Part shown: piece by piece, positions 34,877 through 47,700 of the stretch
How the letters are laid out: every line of letters begins with the position of its first letter
Position numbering within the stretch: the first letter of the stretch is position 1
NCBI GenBank assembly: GCA_014898425.1
Contig: RCSZ01000015.1
Span: forward strand, 930,001-994,000
Direction: 5' to 3'
From: Botryotinia globosa
Lineage: Eukaryota; Ascomycota; Leotiomycetes; Helotiales; Sclerotiniaceae
DNA length: 64,000 nucleotides
The notes under the pieces: generated by a model
What the model saw: only the letters and a program-made list of their open reading frames with translations
Told to the model about the DNA's origin: nothing
Database searches by the model: none
Position numbers and translations under genes: made by a program

Positions 34877-35814
34877 TCTCACTGAAATCCGTGACTGAAG
34901 ATTGATTCGATAAAGTCCAGTGACCCAAGTTAACCTTCCTCTCCTCCCCCTTTCGGATGTTTCAAAGGACCCTTTCTTTCTTTCTTTCTTTCTTTCTTCG
35001 TCGCTCCTTGAATCTGGATGTCGTCGTTCTCTTTTCCTTATTCGAAGGTGTGGCTTTTGTCATCCATAATCTGTAACATGTAATACTTTGTCGAATCCAA
35101 ATATCGGTGAGATGAGTAAGTAAGGTAAAGTCAGGGGGGGGTAGAGGCCGAATCAACTGGAAAGAATATCAGAAAGAATATCCTCCTTCCCTTCACGATG
35201 GTCTTAGTGACAACAAGTGAAGAAGACGGTGATGAGAATTGTGAAGTGTGAAGATGTTTCGAACTCTTTCTCGCCCTTGCCCTTGAGACGGTGTGGACGG
35301 TGTGGACGGTGAGGTCGGTGTGAAGGGGGGAGTCCTGTTGTACGAATTCGAATGGCTTTTTCTTTTCGAAGATTCCAATAAGTATTCCAATAAGTATTTG
35401 TGATGGACGGTACTCGTACTCGTGCAGTAAGGTCGTGGTAGGAAAAAGGCTTTAGTTACCTAGCAGGTAAGGTTAGAAATTGATCGCTACCTAGGTAATA
35501 AGTTTATGCATACCACTTGCTCCTCTTAATCAAGAAACACCTGGAGTCGTCCTGGAAAGGCAAGCGTCACTTACCTAAGTTACGTTTACGCATAAAGAGT
35601 GGATCTATTGCGATTAGCGTGAGCTAAATGATCTTAGCGTGGTCATTCACATTATCTCATTTTTCATTGGCTCGGTTAGGGCATCTCTGAGCAAAGATTT
35701 AATGATTTAATGCAGGGTCGAAAAATTGAATACTGTAATTACATACTTTTATTGCATTTCCCTAGTACTGTATGATCTCACGTGATGGCTGGTACGGGTG
35801 GAACTTGGCAACGA

Positions 35815-35857
35815 GGTATGTAGGTATGTAGGTATGTAGGTATGTAGGTATGCAGGT
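35815..35857. repeat. GGTATGTA octamer tandem repeat, about five copies
   Basis: Near-perfect head-to-tail copies, with the last copy diverging to GGTATGCA. There is no coding context. Confidence 0.9.
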
Positions 35858-35991
35858 AAGCAAAGAAAAGGTCAACGGCCGTTGGTCCAACATGCCGGGT
35901 ATCACTGCACCCATCTTCCGATTGCTTCGAATTTCCCATATTAACCTCACGGAGCGACACATGAGATAAAGGTCACGAGACATAGATGCTC

Positions 35992-36000
35992 TTATCTGAT
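35992..36000 (-). promoter_or_regulatory. Exact match to SreA-type GATA site (ATCAGATAA on minus strand)
   Basis: The plus strand reads TTATCTGAT, the reverse complement of ATCAGATAA, which fits the ATCWGATAA consensus described for Aspergillus SreA. It lies about 2.25 kb upstream of the sreA start, in the same orientation as the gene. A single 9-base match in 64 kb can arise by chance, so autoregulation is only a hypothesis. Confidence 0.3.
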
Positions 36001-39000
36001 CCTATCTATACGTATACGGAGTGGATACCATGTACACATGTCAGAGTGTAGAGTAGAGTTTCCAATCATATTACTTATTAGGAAATCATTAATTATGTAA
36101 TAATATCGCATCAGATGTCACCACTACTTCGTACATAGTCACAATGCCCAGAATCATGTCATGGCACAGAAGACTTTCTTCCATTGGAGCACTATCTTAT
36201 CTAACCATAGAAGTGGCCAGCATCACATACATATCACATTCATGGATCTCTCTGAACAATTTGTTCACCGGCGACCACATTTCAATCACATTCCACTTCC
36301 TCAACGAAAGCCTTTTGCCATAGACCTGAAAGGATGGTTCTAGACCATTTATAGTCCTCAATGCCCATCGCTTCCATTTCTCCAGAACACAACCGCTATA
36401 TGTACATACCTAGGTCATCTGCTGGCAGATCTCGGTATACTGTTACACTCGACTACCTTCTTGGCCAATCACCTTCCACACAGATGAGATGTGTTTCTAC
36501 ATTTGCTTTTTCCGCTCCTCATTATCTATCGCTTCCAGAATGCAGGCGAACGTGTACCCTGTCAAGGGATTCGTGGAACAGAAACAGAATTGCCACTGAC
36601 TATCGGACTATCGGACTATTGTAAGATGACAATCCCACCTCCGATGCTACAAGATGTCCATCGAATTTGAATAGCGGCATGGATAATTCAATGTTGGTCA
36701 CCTCACGCGTCTATAGTCGCTGCGTCAAAATTCATACTCAAGGACATCGGTGGTACAATAACTTATAAACCAGTGAGAAAAAACAGATTCCAACGTACAA
36801 ACGTATTCAACTCTGCTCTGATCTTTTCTTTCAACTACATTACTTGTTTCGGACTGGCATTCTGGTGGTTCGTGATTGGCATATATATTAGAATAATTCC
36901 TGCATTCCTTTTCGTACCCCCAAACACCACCAGCCACGCCAAAGATCCTCCATGAAACCTTGGCCCCCAGTAAGATCCTCAGCCTTATCCTTATCCATGA
37001 GTTCATCTCGTGTTTCCATTGTGTTCAACTCGAGATGGTCAACTATTTTCGGTACAATACGATACAGCACATCCTCCTCAAAGTGTGAATGTTTTACAAG
37101 TACATATGCGGTGTGGACCAATTATTCAATCTCCTGAGTTCAGAGGAGTCAACCGTAAAGTTATAGTCTCCGCAGCCATAATTCATCAGCACTCCCGCTC
37201 AATGGCAGGAGTCTATTCCGATGTCACGGAATCTCAAATGCTACATTGCTATCTACCCAATCATAGCCTCCATCAACAAAATTTGAACGACTCCGACTAA
37301 TGACAAGAAACGCCGCGCGTTACAACCACCAAGTACCTCGCCCTGTCAAATACTATGTTGAAGCTTACTTTATCGTCTCTAGCCCAACAGTCGTGGTAAT
37401 GTGACCGTCAAGTCTCCACGGGTAACAATTTCTGTTATACGACAGCGGCATGGAATATATTTTCCTTTGCCGAATCCGAACTTACCCCGTCAGTGCAAAG
37501 ACCCGAAATCATACAGCATGAAAGAGGGATGAACTGATGAACTACATTATACAAACAAACTCGTCCCTTGCAAAGGCACAACATGAATATTGGCCAAGAG
37601 AGGAGGAATCGAGATTACGGATTCGTGGCTCGAGTTCCCCCTCTTCATACATCTCAACTATCAAAGTTTCACAACTTTGATATTAATGGACCTTACCTAT
37701 CATCGAGATCCACGAATATATTTGGAGAGATTTGCCCTCATCCTTGAGGTTGATCCTTGAGCTTGACACCATGTAACATCAAAATACTATAGTTGTGCAA
37801 CTAAACAACGCATGGAGCCGCCGGGCTACATATACGGTACCATTTCATCCATTTACCTGGCGAAACTCCAACCCTCGAGATTCCAGCCATGCAACATTCC
37901 GACGACAAGGGACAACTATAGGGATAATGTTGGTCGCCGAATGGCAGGTAACGGTACGGCATCACGTAGGTCTTGGGAATCCAATTAAATTCCCACCACA
38001 CATCTATCTTTCCCATCTGATAGCAAGCATACTTGCAAAAGTAAGTGAAACCGACTTTCTTTGTAGTCGAGTCTGTTCCAACTTGGTCTCTTCGTAACCC
38101 AGTCACTTCCTTATTTGACAGACTTCCGCCCAAGATATTTCCTTACACGCATCGGACGTAGCACCAAACACTCGGCGAGTTTTTTTCCTTCTTGTCAAGT
38201 GCCGTACGGAGGTATACTGAACGGAACGAACAAACTTCCCGAGTTACAAGTGCCTTCCTACATATATCTCTCATGGGTCCAGGTAGCACGGCGAGTATGC
38301 TGCGCAATTGAGTATATCGATGCATGCATGGATGCAGAAATATCAATATCAGATCCGGACCGAGACCTTTCATACCCTACAAGGCGACACTAGAATGTCA
38401 AAGCTACTTGGAATGAGTATGGATATGTCACTTGTAAGTACTTGGTACACCGCCAATTCCTGAGCATGAATTTGAATATTGTCTTTGCATTTGAGCAGCC
38501 ATGCGGAAAGTATCATCGGATCATTTTGAAATCTCTCAGGAAAAGAACAGGCTAGACTTCTACATCTTTTCTCTCAATCTCCATTTCTCCTTTCTCTTCT
38601 CAAGATATGTCATATCATACAATTACGAGGACGAAGAAGAAGTACAAACACATTAATCTCTCATACCAGCAGTCAAAGACTTGTATCTCTACAGTACAGT
38701 ATACCCCGTCATCACAGCCTCACACAGGTAGAGCTGGAGAATCATGAGGTCCCATTTTAAAATACGAATGGCTCACTCAATTCACATAACATCCATACCA
38801 CGCACACAATAACAAAATACAAACAATGTAAACCCAACCTTGACTCTCACTGGTAGTTTTCCCAATCTCTCAGCCCCTACCCTTCATTGACCATTGGCAA
38901 TTGCTCAACCATAATCGATCCTTTTCATTCCAGCTCCCAAGTCTAGAGTTTGCAAACATCCCGCACATGATATCAAAAGAAAACTCATCCATCGACCCAG

Positions 39001-39073
39001 CGAGCACATTCTACCTACCTTCACCCTCTCGCCAGCAGATATCTAGCAGATATCCACCATTACCATTATCATT

Positions 39074-39340
39074 ACCATTTCCATTTCCATTTCCATTTCC
39101 ATTTTCCACTCACTTCCTACCAAGCATCCTCATCCTATCCATTGAATCCCATCATACCCTCCACCTTCATTTCCACATCTATCTACACATTCATCTCCAC
39201 ACAATTCAACGCAATTCAACGACCAAACATCCAAATCTTCATCACCTTCGATTCTCCCCCTCCCTCTACCCTCTGCCCTCATTCTTTCTCCCTTTACCCT
39301 CATTCTTTCTCCCTTTACCCTCATTCTTCCTCCCTCCCCT
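39074..39340. repeat. CCATTT hexamer array and 21-bp pyrimidine-rich tandem repeat
   Basis: About five CCATTT hexamers lie at 39074-39104. From 39276 a 21-base unit (CCCTCATTCTTTCTCCCTTTA) occurs twice exactly, and a third time with changes. The region is C-rich on the plus strand. Confidence 0.85.
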
Positions 39341-40239
39341 CCTCCCCAAAAGAACCCCAATCAACACACACCACAAAGCACAATCATGAATACACAAGAC
39401 AGCCCAATAAGAAACAACATATTCAATATCCAGCCCCGATATCCTATTCAATCCCATATCCCCACCTACATATCCCGAGGTCTACCGAGGTATACCGCTA
39501 CCCACCCACCACTCAAAACACAACTCAAAACACAAAATTCCAAACCCAAAACTCAACAAAAACATGTCCTATGGCCTATCTAAACAATTTTGACTCTCCA
39601 ACTTTCCATACTCATCACTCATGATCTAGGTAATCTCCAGTCTTCCGAATCTGTTCACAGATGCACTCAGTAGAAGCCACCATTAGTTAATCAATTCCAA
39701 GTTACGATTTGAAAATACGTGGTTTCATCCGCTCATCACCTCGATCCTTTCTTTTCTTTATTTCATTTTATCTTTCCCTTTCTCATCACTTCATTGCACT
39801 GCCTTTCCAACTACCTAACCATTGAAATACCAAGTTCCCATAGATACACAAAGACTTCATCACAAACATGAATAGTTTTCAATATGTCCTTTTTATTGCA
39901 GTGTATACATTGCTGTTTGGCAGAAATCATGTTTCATCCTGGCACTACATATTTAAAGTGACGAAGTGAACTAAATTGACCAAAGAAATTTGTGCACGCC
40001 TTTTCAAACCCTCGTAACCTCGCGAGCTTGTAGCCTCATCGGCTCTTCCCAAGTTCACCACCACTTTACCATCTCTCTGGAAATAGCAAAGTATGAAAGC
40101 CATCAAAAAGCAACGTGAAAAGCAAAAGGCAAATATTGCAAAATAAGCAAGCCATATTGTAAATGTACACCAACAAAATAGCACCAGTTATGACAAATCC
40201 TCCATCGCATATTCTGCCAACCTGCATCTTATCCATACA

Positions 40240-42382
40240 TCAATTCTTCCTTCCCTTCTTCGTAACTGTGATCCACTCGTCATCTCCAAGAGGAGGAGGG
40301 ATGATTGTTCGATCTGTAATAACTTTCTTTCCTTTCTTAGCAGTACTTGTAGTGCCGATTGAGCTATAGCCAACAACGCTCGCCCATGTAGAAGTAGACT
40401 TGAGGGTATTGCTGCCATATTTCACACTGTATTCAACAAGATCATCAATGCCCTCTTGTTCCATTTTTTCATCTTCTTCAACGGAAGCATCAGCAAATCC
40501 ATCGGTTTCAAAACGCTTGTAGATATTTTTATTTTTACCAAGAGGTTTCTTCGAAATACTCTTATATTGTTTTGATTTCGGTCGAATGTGCGACTCGTGT
40601 GCGGTGGTGATTCTCAAGACCTTATTCTTCTTGACTTTCTGCTTTTCTTTGTCGACAAATTTATCCTCGCTTCCATGTGCCGTTTCCTTTATATCCTGCC
40701 TCTCACCCATCAATCCTGCAGGTGTGTCTTCATCCGCAGCAACTTCGCCTTCGTTCTCTGGACCATCTTGCCTGTTGTCTCCCTCTGTTTCATCATCGAT
40801 CTGAGAATCGTCTGCTTCGGTGCCAAAGAGCTCTGCTTCAGTTTTCATCGCAATCATTTTTTGACCCGGGGTTATCTTCTGACCAGTTGCCCAGTCAAAC
40901 ATTTTGCGGTATTCAAGGATATTCCGAAACGCGTTTCGTCCAGCCCATCTCCAGAAACCTTCTTCTCTGATAACAGCCTCTTCTTCTTCCCTTCGGATAA
41001 CACGTAGATCATTCTGGATGGCAGCGATGAGCTTTTCTATCAATTCTTTTCGGGGCTTCGGATTGGAAGACGGCTTGACATTAATGCCAAGACGACAGAA
41101 AACTTCGGGATTAATACCACCATATGGATCGTTTTTGTAGGCCGTCTCGGGGATGAACCTTTGCTGGTGACCACGGAGTTTAGATTGCCTTAATGGTGTG
41201 ACTGTATTGAGCCTTTTAGCTGCCCTTTGTTGCTTTGGAGTCGGGAAGTTGGGGGATTTGTATTGTTTATTGGAAACTGGAGTGGGTGGCTGAACCGCAT
41301 ATGCATCATATTCTTCATCCTCCTCTCCGACTGGACCAGCAGTTGCAGACGATGTATCAGCACGACGGTTGTCATAAGCATATGTACCTTCCCAAGCACC
41401 TTTACTTTCGTGGATTTGGCCATGCAATGCCTCGCTAATGCCATTGATCTCATCTTGACTACAAACAACAACGTTCCTTCTAGTCTTCGCCCCCAACTTC
41501 TTTGCTCGCTTCCTATCTCTCCTTGTTAAATTCTCTTCCTCGATGCTCATTTCAGAGATAGCATCGGTTGCCTCGGATGTGGTCTCGGAGTCTGTCCGTT
41601 TCTTGTCAGCTCCGTCTTTTCTCTTCATCATCTGAGATCCAAGAGATAAATCAGTTTGGTCAAATGTGGTGATCTCTCGAATGATAGCCTGGATCCCTTT
41701 GTGTCGAGTATAGTGCATCTCATCAGACGTGTTGCATCTATTATAATTAGCAAATTGGCCTAGATAGGTATGAGAGTCCATGTAATTACCCAAGACATTC
41801 ATGAGATTTTCCTTTATTATACATGCAAATTAGTATTGTTATTGACTATTTAATCGTCTCATAACCATGATCAAGCACTTGGTGACCAGACTAAGGTTAA
41901 TAAGGTTGGGGAACTTACCAAGGAAATGCAGCTGCTGATGGAATCGGAAGCAAGGTTCAACATGCTTACCAAGGCAGGAAGACTTTGAACGAGCATCTAT
42001 GGGAGAAGCATAGTAAGTAAGTCTACCAAAGTTACAGATGAGGTCACCATAGCTTGATGTGACTTACTATGAAGTGGTGTCGCACATGTTCCGCAATGAT
42101 GTTCTAGAAACGGTTGTTAGTATACTCTGCGACAAACATAAGATTGTGAATTTCGTACCTAAGCCAGGTGATACATCCCATCTATACAAGGTTTTACCCT
42201 TATAGAGACGATCTTCGCGAGCAATCATTGCCCAATTCATCATAGCGAATATTGTACAAAGTAGTTGAATGTGGAATGCTCGAGTTTCTTGGCGGCGAGA
42301 TCTTTGATAGATGTGTAAGTAATTGAACTTTGATACTGAGTTTGGTCTACGAATCTTTCTGCTCTTGTGGAAGAATCCTTGG
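40240..42382 (-). CDS. Uncharacterised fungal protein, multi-exon, 5' end unresolved
   Basis: The large exon 41811-40240 is preceded, in consistent phase 0, by exons 41996-41919, 42103-42068 and 42382-42258, separated by introns with GTAAGT or GTACAA donors and a TACTAAC branch site (before 42103). The joined product is over 600 residues. The N-terminal part is helical (ITYTSIKDLAAKKLEH, NIIAEHVRHHF, MLVQSLPALVSMLNLA, LGNYMDSHTYLGQFANY). The middle is basic (RRDRKRAKKLGAKTRR) and contains EEGFWRWAGRNAFRNI. An acidic disordered segment follows, and the end is LGDDEWITVTKKGRKN. I do not recognise the family. A first exon is probably near 42440-42540 (GTGAGC donor at about 42434), but three frames compete. 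If only the large exon is used, translation would start at 41802 and lose the helical N terminus. Confidence 0.65.
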
Positions 42383-44712
42383 CTTCGACGTCACGAGTCA
42401 ATCAAACTATTTTGTGATAATTCAAAAAATAGTCGGCTCACGGGGACAGGTTGTAAATGAAATATATTTGTTGTGGACAAGCAGATCGATAGCGATCTTT
42501 TTTCGGTCTGATGTTGAGGAAGATGAAAGTCTTCAATGTTGGCGCAAGAATCCACTTGTATGTTTTGAAGAGCGTGCCGGAGAAGAAATGATATAAACTC
42601 CTTAGCGCAATACTAGTATTAAAATACTAGCTGTCAAAAAACGTATAGGAATTTCGAAGGAATTGGATTGCGAGAATATCAAGATGTTGCGAAATTGTGT
42701 TCGTTACAATCCTGATGGAAATTGTGATGCAAATTTTTGGAATTGATTGTGAATCGAACGGCTCCCGAGATCACTGGACTGAGCTGACATGAAGTAGTGG
42801 CGCTTGTGAGGCTAGTGAAGAAAAATGAGTGCAGATACGTCACGGTGTGTTGTATTTCTCTGAATTATACGGTTCAACACTGCCGTAGTGTAGGCGGTTG
42901 TGAACTGAATCTTGCCGAACTCTGTACTCAAGGCTTGTGTAATCGACTTATTATAGACGCGATGAATGAATGAAGTGTATCAATATTGATGGAGTGAATA
43001 TTGTCAGGCTTGATCCAGGAAAGTGAAATTCGTTATTTTATATCTTTTCGTTCCAATTTCATCCAGTAAAGTTTTTAATCTTCCGGATCCAATGTTCCTA
43101 TCGACATCGATACGCCACGTTAGGCTGTCAGACTGGGTAGAATTGTTCCGTAGGTGATGACTTTACTCAACACCAGATTTAATCAACACCAGATATCTCA
43201 AAAAAGCTATCTGTAGATTAGATGCTTCTGAATTCAAGCCCCTCTCGAGCGTGGATGCCTGCCAAGCGAATAAAAGTATTGGCTGTCGTCCTGCTGGGAA
43301 GAACTTGATATGATAGGCCAAGATTAAGATCGAGACTTAGGCAACTTCTTTGCTTTGCATATAGCTGTGGGCTATCGATAGATACTTTACATGAAATATT
43401 TGTCGAATCTGAGGGATTGGAGTTGGGAAGACAACAGAAGCATTGGCTGTCGTCTCGATCGAAAGATGTTGTCTTTGGAGTTTGAATGAAAGATAGATCT
43501 GTAGTATCTACTCTTACTGAGAAAAGACGGCACAATACTGGAATATGCCTCAGTTGAACGTATTTCGAATACTCGAGGTTGATTGTCTGTATATCCTAAT
43601 TCTGAAAGAGATGCCGAGTGTTCTGTTGACCTCCTTCAATCTCCTTCTGCTCCTCTTTCACTTCTAGTCTTGGATAGAGACTGTCTGCTGAATGGATGCT
43701 GAGTGTTATATCCCCAGTCCTCCCTCTGATCTTCTTGTTCCTCTTACTTGTAGTCGTAGGTAAAGACTGATTATCGATTAGACAGCGAGTTATGTTTGAT
43801 TTTTCGTTTTCTCCTTGTTCCTCTCTGTCACTCGAATAGTATGTGAAGACTGACTGATTAGCGAATGTCAAATGCTGAAGTTGATTGTTTTATCTTCCTA
43901 CTATCTCTATGTGAACAAAAGGAAGTAAGATGTTGATGATGATGATATTGTTGTTGTTGTCAGAGTGAGGATTAAGTGAGGATTATTCCTTAAGAAAGTT
44001 TGTGCCAAGTGGTTTCGATGAATGCGAATGAAATTGATGAACATCTTCCTCAGTCCTCTTAGCCTACTGATCAAGAACTCTGCTGGGGTAAAAAAGAAGA
44101 TAAATCGTATAAGATTTTAGAATCAAGTATGAAAGCGTTCAAGTGGGGATCTCATGCAACAGTCATGCTTGATGGGAAGTTTGTTTGTTAAAAAAGGAAG
44201 GCGCATTTCGACTTCTTGAAAGTTCGGATAAGTGCACCATCAGAAATATCTCACTCACTTGCCTCACTGAGTACTTTCTCTACGATTCACTACAAATGAC
44301 ATCCAATGAGTAGGTACATGTTTCATAAATGTTTGGGAAACTCATCTTGACTTATTATTAGGTGTTCAAAGATACTGCAAAGCTTGAACTGCTAGTCGCA
44401 TACGAAAGTGATATGATAATGAAGTGTGTGATCGTTTGCATCTGACATTCTCTGATATTCTCTTGGATAATTCATATCGATATCCATATTCATTCATAAT
44501 TATCAACTTCATTCCATCTGAATCATTACCACCCAAAACAAAAGGAAAAACTTCAGCGTCGCAAAACTCATCCTCCCGATTTCGTCCTTCATGTTACTAT
44601 ATTGTGGTCTCATCAAGATGAAGTTGATTCGCTCGAGTGTTAGTGGCGTGCTTCTTCCCCTGTTGAATGATGAAAGAAGCTTTACCGTCCATATTCAAAG
44701 CATGCAGCCAAC
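42383..44712. other. Mostly gene-free; left edge probably holds first exon(s) of the minus-strand gene
   Basis: The stretch 42435-42560 is open on the minus strand and may contain the 5' exon of the 40.2-42.4 kb gene. Beyond that, 42.6-44.7 kb has short frames only. Two related blocks with CTTGTTCCTCT-like motifs occur near 43625-43850 (about 100 bp apart). Confidence 0.45.
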
Positions 44713-47700
44713 CTATAAATCACGGACTAGTCGTGCACCTGCCCATGTGTATGGATAATTGCGCTGGTACCAATTGACACTACGTGATTCAATTAGTATT
44801 ATAATAGAGGACGAATCAATCTGACTTGACTTACAATGTCTTCCTTCCAGCAATACGAGGATGAGTTGCCCATGATCCCCCAAGGATAATGTTGTGTTTT
44901 CCGTCAAAGAAGTCGGCTTTGAAGATCAGTTTTTACGAAAATTCCATGGACCAAGACGGAAGACATACCAGTATAAGCTGGATATAAAGGCATCGGCTCA
45001 AATCCTTCATGTTGAACGAGTGGTGAGCTGGTCCATTCCCAAACTCCACCCATATCAGCCTGCCCTGCAAGTTTATTCCCTCCAGCAGCAACGGAGATTG
45101 GATGCCAGTTCTTGAATCCAACATTGGCACCTTCAAGTTCGGTGAAAAGCTCTTGAGAGCTTCCACCGACTTGAGACGCTGGTGATGGTGGTGTCTCTTC
45201 AACACCCTCGTTTATGAGATGCCTGTCAATCAGTTAGTTTTTACGTATGACTTGGAGCAATATCACTTCTATGCCTACCCATTGACAGCTGGCACAGTTT
45301 TGCCTAGATGTCTCTCTGCTTTTTTTACATTCAAGCCGTCAACATGACTGTAAATACTTCGAGCTTCTTCAACCGTCGGGATCCGCCCTCCCATCCAAAT
45401 TGCACATCCAGAAAGCTCATCGTATGAAGCAAATACAGGCCAATTTAGAGCATACTCAAGTGGCACTGGACCGTAGACTGTTCGAACAGCTTTGTCTTCG
45501 AGATATGCCTTACTTAACCGGGGCGAAGCTGACCCATTTGTACTTCCGTTACTATATCCATTTGAAGTACCGTTGGTGTAGCCATTCGACTGTCGAATTT
45601 TAATCCACGAAGCAGGGATCTTGCTTTCATGTGTTTGTTCCAGGTAAAAAGCGTACTGTTGACATTCAGGAATTGTGTCTCACAAACATTTCAGGCGCGG
45701 CTTACCTCTTCATTGGTAATTGGCCTTCCTTTAGCTTCAAATGATTGAACCAAAACTTCTCGAGAAGGCTTCTCATTATCCCTGTGGTGCATTGTTATAT
45801 TTAATTTGTGCTTGAATGGAGCGTGTTTAACATACCACCCAAAATGATTGTCCGGTCCAGAATTATCCTCAGGGTCATTCAATCCGACTACGATCTTCTG
45901 CTCTGGAATGGTAAACCATTCATTTGGCACTTGCAATGCTTCGGCTCTTATTGCTTCTCCTTTGAAGTCTGGCCTAGCGTTTGTGGGTGGAATAGTCTTA
46001 TCACTTTGCAATAACATGTACAAAAGTGTTTCCAAATGCATAGCTTCATGCTCAAACCCCAACCAAAGTGCGCGACCAAGATTTCTGGGAAGTGCTTGAC
46101 TTTCATATAACTTTTTGACTTTTGACCTCACCTTTTCTTGATATGATAGAATCTCCTCAAGTGGTGGCCACTCATCGGGAATCTCGGAATGAGAATGACA
46201 TTGCTCGGGATTATCAACGTCCGGATCAATTCCCCGTTCAAAAATTGCGGGATATGAAGAGGGCTCACAAAGCGGCTCTGTAGTAACCTTCTTCAGTTGC
46301 ATGTCCAAAAATGTTGGAATATGTCCCAGGTAGAAAATGCAAGCATTTCGAAGTTTGATTGGCTTCTCGACCAATTCTTCGTTCGGGATCATCTTTCTGG
46401 TGACAGTATCCCATACTGACCAGAGACCTTGCCAATCCTGAAAAGTTGGGGCCGTAGACGAAGCATATACACCTGGATTCAAGTCGAATGTCATTGTGCT
46501 CTTTTTTAAGAGGTGCATATCTTCAAGTTTAAGTCAGAATATTATTCAATGGGATACAGATAATAGTTATCCTGTTATGGAAGCGCATTTTGCAATGCCA
46601 TGCCATGTTGATGTCAGTCCCAAGATAGCAAGTGAATAAGCATGCGCCACAAATCCACGATTGGGAGATACCCCCACGCCGATGGTTTCTGTGATCATAA
46701 GACCATGTACATTGACGTGATATCTGCCTGCGAGATTGCCGATTCAAACCGGAGCTGGGAAAGACAAAAGTAATAGGAAAACTTACTATATTGATCTTTA
46801 GAAGCCAACCATCTCTGAGCTTCCATCATCCCGGCATCTTTCACTAGCTTGGCTGTTTCTTCCTGTGAGTATTTTAAACTGACCTCTATCTTCACACGCT
46901 CTCCTGCTTTTATAAGAACGTCTTTAATGACGATATCTCGATTTGGAGAATAAAAGGCCTGGTGGCGACCTCCTTGTGTGTCGTATACATATTCTCCGAT
47001 GACGGTCCAGTCTGCAATATCAAATACGTTCTCTCCGAGAATTTTGTTCGCCTGGATCAAACCATTCAAGATAAACCTTTTGTAAGGAGTAAGCAAATGA
47101 CTGGTAATCGATCGCTGTGGATTGCGAGTGCATACTTGTGGGTGATCCCTTTCTTGTCTTATTATCAAGGTTAGCCGCAGGAAAGGTCTTGGAATTGAGT
47201 AGACACACCATTATAAGCATGACTATAACGAAATTAGCCAAAGACAACCTGAGTGATAATTTAATGGGACTTACTAGATCTTTTCTGGATTACTAGTCGC
47301 ATCGATGGCAATGAGAAACATGTCAAAGGGGCTAAAAACTTCCGCAAAACTCTTTAGAAACGCCGATGCATCGTGCCTTTGAAAGTTACCTGCGCGTGGT
47401 AAGTTGATTGTTGGTAATCAAAATTGTAAAGACAAACCAATGCTCGATCCCATCGACACAACGCACTTTGGCCTGGAAGAGTTTTCAGGAAGTTTCAACC
47501 ATGCGAGACCATCGTCATAAGTTCCATGAAGCCCATGGCACTTCACGTATCTGAATTCCGGAACCTGCTCTAGAGTTCTCTCTAACTCTTTCAATGAAAG
47601 ATCAAGCGCGTAGTAGTCGACAGGTTTTCCCGCTGCATCTAAAGCTCGTAGTAATATACTCACCTTGCGCAGATTACTGTTCATTGTTAGTTCTAGAAGT

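Larger units (their letters stand above)
33740..40239. other. Long (about 6.5 kb) region without recognised gene, upstream of sreA
   Basis: Many frames of 60-160 codons occur but none carries a domain or consistent splice structure. The best is a minus-strand frame at 36888-37121 with charged, protein-like composition, but without a clear acceptor or start. Simple repeats are frequent and are listed separately. The part next to 33740 should contain the sreA promoter and a long 5' UTR. A long non-coding transcript is possible but cannot be seen from sequence. Confidence 0.45.

Noticed and set aside
38901..39624. Two overlapping 160-residue plus-strand frames rich in His, Ser and Pro
   Set aside because: They are driven by C-rich simple repeats (CCATTT and the 21-mer); no domain and no splice support.
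42159..42243. Possible exon starting MMNWAMIARED on the minus strand
   Set aside because: Its phase leads to a stop in every downstream join. A single intron from 42257 to 42104 keeps phase 0 and gives a better protein, so this is probably intronic.
43218..43871. Two minus-strand frames of about 100 residues
   Set aside because: No domain or splice context, and part lies in short diverged repeats. Judged to be chance frames.
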